From Goniomonas avonlea (Eukaryota; Cryptophyceae; Goniomonadida; Goniomonadaceae): a DNA stretch of 11,819 nucleotides. A program made the position numbers and the translations under genes. The stretch covers positions 1-11,819 of the forward strand of contig QUTJ01031447.1 in assembly GCA_003573635.1 (NCBI GenBank), given 5' to 3'. Below are positions 7,482 to 11,819 of this stretch, piece by piece. Position 1 is the stretch's first letter. Every line of letters starts with the position of its first letter. The notes under the pieces are model-generated. The model was not told the DNA's origin. It saw nothing but the letters and a program-made list of their open reading frames with translations, and searched no databases.

Positions 7482-7775
7482 TTAGTTGACGCCCTCTCCC
7501 GTGGTAGTGGAAGAAGGGACAGCTGTTTCAACTTCGGGTTTGACGGTCTCCGACTGTTCAGCCTCCTCTTTCTTCGCCTTCTTCGCCAACTTCTTCCTGC
7601 TCAGAGGCTTGGGGTCTTTGGGTACTTTTTCACTCACACTGGCAATCTTTTTGGCAACCAGATGCCTAGCCTTCTTCTCAGCTTCTTTTTTTTTGATCCT
7701 CTTCTGACCGACTGACACAGACTTCTTCTTCTTCTTCTTGGATCTCGACGCAGCGCCTCGTCGGGCGTGTGCCAT
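7482..7775 (-). CDS. Small lysine-rich protein, unknown function
   Basis: 97 residues starting MAHARRGAASRSKKKKKK and ending TTTGEGVN. The ATG at 7775 is the first in its frame, with a good context (AACCCAATGG). The N-terminal two thirds are dominated by Lys/Arg clusters (KKKKKK at 13-18, then KRIKKKEAEKKA and SRKKLAKKAKKEEAE) and probably helical; the C-terminus is acidic then Ser/Thr-rich. This composition is typical of small nucleolar or ribosome-biogenesis proteins and of histone-like basic proteins, but no family motif is recognised. It has no cysteines or membrane segment. The frame remains open 43 codons upstream without an ATG, so a spliced upstream exon is possible. It converges with the SET gene. 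A low-complexity run read by chance in the Lys frame is the main alternative. Confidence 0.45.
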   Translation of the reverse strand: MAHARRGAASRSKKKKKKSVSVGQKRIKKKEAEKKARHLVAKKIASVSEKVPKDPKPLSRKKLAKKAKKEEAEQSETVKPEVETAVPSSTTTGEGVN

Positions 7776-9283
7776 TGGGTTTAGACGTTCACGTGTAGGT
7801 ATCGTTCCAGGTGGAAGGGCCGGTTCCAGTAGCAAGATCGGCCAGCAATGCTGTCCATCCGCCCTAACCCAGTACCGGATGTGACAGTCTCTCTGCACTT
7901 GCAATATGCAGCCTTGGCAAAATTATATGGACCCCCAACCAATGGCTCTTTGGAATCATCCCCCAAGCGATCACAGACACCATCCGGATTACCATCCCCT
8001 GTTCACAGAAAGCCCGCAATGCGTTTAACATTAAGGCCTTAATTGTCTCCTCCCTTTGGGGCATATGGCAGCGAGTTGATGATGCACATATGTGCGAATT
8101 GCCCCCTAGCTAGCCACGGCTCTCAGCCTCTATCCCAGCCAGATAGGTCAAACAGAGTCCTGAACTCCATGGGTCTGACTCGGACTCCTGAATATGTAAG
8201 CCCCAAATGCGCTGCGAGTTTTTGCAAAAAAGATCCACGAGATGCCAATTACGAAATCTATTTTGATAACGTCGAAATAGATAGATAGTACTGAAGGCAA
8301 CAATTGTTGTCAAAATGAAATTGACAAGGGACAATCAATCGAGATTTGGATAAGACTCCACAAATATAGGGCCGGCGCGTCGCAAACGCAAGCAGGCAAA
8401 GAACCAGGACTGCCACGATGGACTGCAACCAGCCAGCCCAGAGCCCAAAGTCTGCCAGACCAGACTCTTTTCAGCCGCATGATATGACGGAATGAGCTGA
8501 ACTCATGAAGTCAAACTTGTGTTTTCACTTAATTTGCGCCACGAGCATTGAGGTCTTCAAGTTCCAGCCTCAGCATTCAAGTATTTCAAAGCTGCGAGTT
8601 GGAAAAAAAGGTTCGCAATGGGGCAAACCCAGCGTTTTTTTCGTTTTTTTAGGTTTCTGATATTTGGTGGCAGGAAGAGCTGCTCTCCCTACGGATCTGT
8701 GTGTGTCCAAAAAAAAATGAAAATGCTGATATGCACATCTGTCTCTCTTTGCTTAGCTACGCTGACTTGAACCAAGCCACCACCAAGGCGAGCAATGCGA
8801 GAAGGAGAGAACGCGAAAACAACAAAAAACCCGAAAAAAAACGCAAACAAAACGTTAAACAATTTACTCTCAAGTTCCAACATCGTTTCGAGGACGCCTT
8901 TGCAAAGGCTTTGGTCCGTCGGCCGAGCCCGAGGGCAACAATTTTTCCGATTTTTTCCGGATANGCCCGGATTGAATTAATTCAGCTCTTTTTTTTTTTC
9001 AGGCGTCTGAGCCATTATACGGACAGAGGTCTGGGGTGGACCAAACTTCCGCCCTCTTGGACTAGATGCTGCCAGACCAATGAGCCCACTGATCTAGTGC
9101 CTCCTCGTTACATACGTTAACGTAAATTTACGTGGGTTTTTTTGGGAGGCAGAAAGCCCGAAACCACGTACTCGAAAATGGTGCCGCCCAGGGTCAGTTT
9201 GGCTTGGTACCTGCTCGAGCTGTGACCCGCTGTGGACAGAAATTTGGGAAATAAAAGGTATTTATGGAAGAAACACTGAGCAA
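7776..9283. other. 1.5-kb stretch without a recognised gene
   Basis: No reading frame here resembles a known protein. The longest, 8701-9120 on the plus strand, is low complexity (Lys/Asn/Glu-rich) and crosses the unresolved base at 8964. The region has many A and T homopolymer runs (near 8600-8650, 8709-8717, 8826-8835, 8986-8999), several TTAA sites, and small palindromes near 9115-9170. The first part may hold the promoter and 5' UTR of the lysine-rich gene. The last part probably holds the 3' UTR and flank of the transposase gene. Confidence 0.6.
9115..9170. repeat. Clustered palindromes and a hairpin
   Basis: Two perfect palindromes adjoin, cgttaacg (9115-9122) and cgtaaatttacg (9121-9132). 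A hairpin can form between tacgtgg (9129-9135) and ccacgta (9164-9170), extended by T-A and G-C pairs. It lies about 115-170 bp beyond the transposase stop codon and includes a TTAA, the target sequence used by piggyBac elements. Function is unknown; it may mark or lie near an element end. Confidence 0.45.
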
Positions 9284-11608
9284 TCAGTCTTGTTGCTCAA
9301 ATGCCAGAAGCAGGTTGGTCGCAACCAGCATCTCTTGGTCATTGTGGGTGTCGAGTTGCTGGCCCCCTGCTAGTCGCCTCCAAGCGCTTTTCTCCGGTGT
9401 CCCATGCCGCAGATGCAACGCAAAACAGTTTGTTGCTTTATTTCCCTTCTTGCCATCCCTGCAGTAAGCATCTTGACAACTCGGGTGGTTGCAGATATAC
9501 GATGTGCTCGTTCGCTTGCGATGGACACGGCTGCACCAGACACAGTCCAGTTGCCTTTGCTTCATGTACATCTCGCCTGTTTTTTTGCTGACCTTCTCCT
9601 CAGTTGGCAAGCTCTCCAGTTTATGGCTCAGAAGCTCCTCCGACGACCCAGGAGATGCTGTGGTGACAAATGACTCGGTTGAGGCTGCTGCAGCAGGCCG
9701 TCCACCAGCTCCAGGTCGGTCGTTATTTTCGCGATTTTCAAGCAGCTCACGCGCCAGAATATCAGCAAAATCCACAATCCCCGAGGTTCCCAGCTCACTT
9801 GCCGGCAGGTGGTAACGAACGGCTTTCCAAGCATCCGTGATGGTCATGCCGAGGAGTGTCGTCAAAATTCGGAACCAGCAGTCTTCAGTGACCCAAAAGC
9901 GCTCCAAACCAAGGTCATGTTGTCTGCTTTGGTTGTGATTGTCGATTGCTGGGGAATTCTCAAAGAATTTTGACACAACCGCAGGCCGTGGCACTTTCCG
10001 GGTGCAGAGGTTCATCCAGATATCGCAAAACCGAGCATGGTAAGGATTCCCTGCTGTTGTGGGAGCTGCACCAAGGGTTGACACGAAGAACAGAACCTTG
10101 CGGCGGTTGTACTTGTACCCGATGGCAATTAGNGTGATCCCGTCCTCGGAGGTCGTCGTTAGAACACACCATGTTCCTGAGGGGTGTGGTGACAATTTCT
10201 CCAACAGGTACTGTTTAGGATAGTTGCCATGCGATGTTTTCACACCACCTATGAACTCTGCCCCTCGTCTTGCATGCTCAAGCGCTGTTTTGTAACTCCC
10301 AAACCACGCATCTCCAAGGAGGAGGTGCCCGGTCCGTTGTGCCGCACCCTCTTGCAGCCGTAGAGCACATGCAGCCTGCCCCCCAAACTCCTTAACACCT
10401 TTCTTGTCAGCCATCCCTTGTTTCCCTTCTTGAATCTCAAGGAACAGCATGATGCCTGTGGTCGCATCAGCAACATTCTTGAATTCTGTCCCGAGCGGTT
10501 TCGGCTTCCGTGGGATGAAACTCAGGTGCGGTAGCCCCCCCCTTTTTGTTGTTCGTGGTTTGTAGGGTGCCATGGATTCATCTGTTGTGAGAATCTTGCC
10601 TGCTTGCACCGTGACCTTGCGATTCTCATTGAACTCGTTGACAGCACGTCGGACCATTCCCCACGTGTCGCCCGCTGCTACTGCGTCCAGATCTGCCTTG
10701 GCAAAGGGAAACATAGCCTTAATCTGCTTGAAGCGCCACTCCTTCATAAATCGACCAATGTTAGGTGCAGGCCGCAGACCCCTGGTCTCTTCAGCCCACA
10801 AGCACGTGCCCTTTTTCCCATATTGTGTTGCTGCAACGAGAACCCCAATAAACACCAAGAATTCCCTTTGTGTCACAGGTTGCCAGGCCCTTTTTTTCTC
10901 ATGTAAATACAGTTCTGTAGCGTACTTGTTGAGCCGAGTGACATCTGACGTGATGGTGCCTGGGAGCAAATGCACGAAGAGCTGGAGAATTGTGAAACCA
11001 TGGACAAATTTGAAGACACGGAGACCAGCTCGTGGGAAATCATCAATATTAGATTCAAGGACACTCTCCACAACTGTCCATTGCACGTTCTTCACCGTCA
11101 CAACCTCGCCCACCGAATCTGCGATATCTTTGTCTGCCACCACCCGAGCATTGCGATGATGCGCAACAGCAGAAATTTCACGAATTTCTTCGTTCTGCTC
11201 GTCAGTCTCAGGATTCTTTTCACAGTCATCAGCACCACCAAAATCCTCTTCAGATTCCGCATCAGCAACTTGTTGCGTGTCCACCACGGTACCCACGAGC
11301 ATTGCATGCTCCACTGCAGATACAGGTGGCATCGCTGATGCAGCAAGTGCAACTGGTGTGGATTGAGCTGCAAGTGGCACAGGCAACCCAGAATCCACTG
11401 ATTCAATAGCCAAAGCATGGTTCTTGTGTTTCGTGACAGTCCCGTCGTCCCACTTGACCAACCACTCCGAATGTCCAACCGGTTGGGAGACCTCACCGAA
11501 CAGGCTTGAACGCTGTCTTTTGGCACCCCTAGGGACACCATCTGGCAGTGGCAGAAACGCCCCAAACCGCCCAGAAACTCGAGAGCCGACTGCAATTCGA
11601 GGAGGCAT
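9284..11608 (-). CDS. piggyBac-family transposase (DDE_Tnp_1_7) with Tudor/chromo-like N-terminus
   Basis: 774 residues in one frame. The first ATG is at 11608; the frame is open further upstream but only with non-ATG codons. N-terminus: VGSRVSGRFG, PRGAKRQRSSLFGEV, then SEWLVKWDDGTVTKHKNHAL, a small beta-barrel-like module of Tudor/chromo type. An acidic linker follows (about 115-145). The transposase core spans about 185-600. Candidate catalytic aspartates are D343 (TTDESMAPYK), D433 (LLGDAWFGSYK) and D556 (AIDNHNQSRQ), followed by ERFWVTEDCWFR and LLGMTITDAW, matching the family's 'W-x-x-R...L-x-x-x-x-x-N/D-A-W/Y' end. The C-terminal Cys/His tail has C689/C692, C706, C711, C716, C728 and H732, like the DNA-binding RING/zinc tail of piggyBac proteins. 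The unresolved base at 10133 is the third base of ACN and leaves Thr unambiguous. It may be a mobile transposase or a retained host gene. Confidence 0.9.
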   Translation of the reverse strand: MPPRIAVGSRVSGRFGAFLPLPDGVPRGAKRQRSSLFGEVSQPVGHSEWLVKWDDGTVTKHKNHALAIESVDSGLPVPLAAQSTPVALAASAMPPVSAVEHAMLVGTVVDTQQVADAESEEDFGGADDCEKNPETDEQNEEIREISAVAHHRNARVVADKDIADSVGEVVTVKNVQWTVVESVLESNIDDFPRAGLRVFKFVHGFTILQLFVHLLPGTITSDVTRLNKYATELYLHEKKRAWQPVTQREFLVFIGVLVAATQYGKKGTCLWAEETRGLRPAPNIGRFMKEWRFKQIKAMFPFAKADLDAVAAGDTWGMVRRAVNEFNENRKVTVQAGKILTTDESMAPYKPRTTKRGGLPHLSFIPRKPKPLGTEFKNVADATTGIMLFLEIQEGKQGMADKKGVKEFGGQAACALRLQEGAAQRTGHLLLGDAWFGSYKTALEHARRGAEFIGGVKTSHGNYPKQYLLEKLSPHPSGTWCVLTTTSEDGIXLIAIGYKYNRRKVLFFVSTLGAAPTTAGNPYHARFCDIWMNLCTRKVPRPAVVSKFFENSPAIDNHNQSRQHDLGLERFWVTEDCWFRILTTLLGMTITDAWKAVRYHLPASELGTSGIVDFADILARELLENRENNDRPGAGGRPAAAASTESFVTTASPGSSEELLSHKLESLPTEEKVSKKTGEMYMKQRQLDCVWCSRVHRKRTSTSYICNHPSCQDAYCRDGKKGNKATNCFALHLRHGTPEKSAWRRLAGGQQLDTHNDQEMLVATNLLLAFEQQD

Positions 11609-11819
11609 CAACGAGAGTGAGGTTGGAGCGCGCGCTCCGCTCTTTGAGCCCTCAGATCCTCGAAGGTTCAAGGCGAAACCCAGCAGCAGCCCACCACCCG
11701 TTTGATCTGAAAATTTCGGAGCAATTGTAATAATACTCAAGCATTACATTTCCAGAAGGACAAGCCGATCCCACTGGGGTTTCAATCACAACTTTATTTT
11801 GAAATTTGCTCCAAAAGTC
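11609..11819. other. Upstream flank of the transposase; no gene seen
   Basis: The transposase frame stays open to about 11740 without another ATG. Beyond that the sequence is AT-rich and contains no TTAA, so the far end of a piggyBac element, if present, lies outside the window. It should hold the transposase 5' UTR or promoter, but no TATA box can be assigned with confidence. Confidence 0.5.

Noticed and set aside
8701-9120. 139-residue plus-strand open frame
   Set aside because: Low-complexity Lys/Asn/Glu content from A-rich runs, an unresolved base inside, and no recognisable motif.
11609-11740. 44-residue N-terminal extension of the transposase
   Set aside because: It begins with a TTG codon and has no ATG. 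The first ATG at 11608 directly precedes the recognisable N-terminal module.

Overview
This is nuclear DNA of a eukaryote. Genes are broken by GT-AG introns, several only 44-55 nt long, and they are packed closely on both strands. The families seen are a SET-domain histone methyltransferase, a piggyBac transposase with a leading Tudor/chromo-like module, and a YdcF/DUF218 protein. A unicellular protist or alga, perhaps a stramenopile, would fit, but the sequence does not settle the lineage.

Layout. (1) 1-716, plus strand: the last exons of a gene that starts outside the window, with the end of a probable PDZ domain. (2) 738-1494, minus strand: a complete two-exon DUF218/YdcF-like protein, tail-to-tail with gene 1 (21 bp between stops). 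(3) 1571-7085, plus strand: a gene of about 17 exons, head-to-head with gene 2 (76 bp between ATGs). Spliced, it encodes about 950 residues: ARID, PHD finger, basic linker, SUV39/SETDB1-type pre-SET with a long insertion, SET and post-SET. (4) 7482-7775, minus strand: a 97-residue lysine-rich protein of unknown function. (5) 7776-9283: no gene seen; homopolymer runs, an unresolved base and small palindromes. (6) 9284-11608, minus strand: a 774-residue piggyBac-family transposase in one uninterrupted reading frame, with three candidate catalytic aspartates and a C-terminal Cys/His-rich tail.

The main result is the spliced model of gene 3. Separate reading frames hide it, but GT-AG junctions with matching phases rebuild a probable histone H3K9-type methyltransferase with a DNA-binding ARID and a histone-reading PHD finger at its front. 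ARID plus PHD is the arrangement known from KDM5/JARID1 demethylases; here it is joined to a writer instead of an eraser. The junctions in the middle of the gene (3876-4807) are the least certain part.
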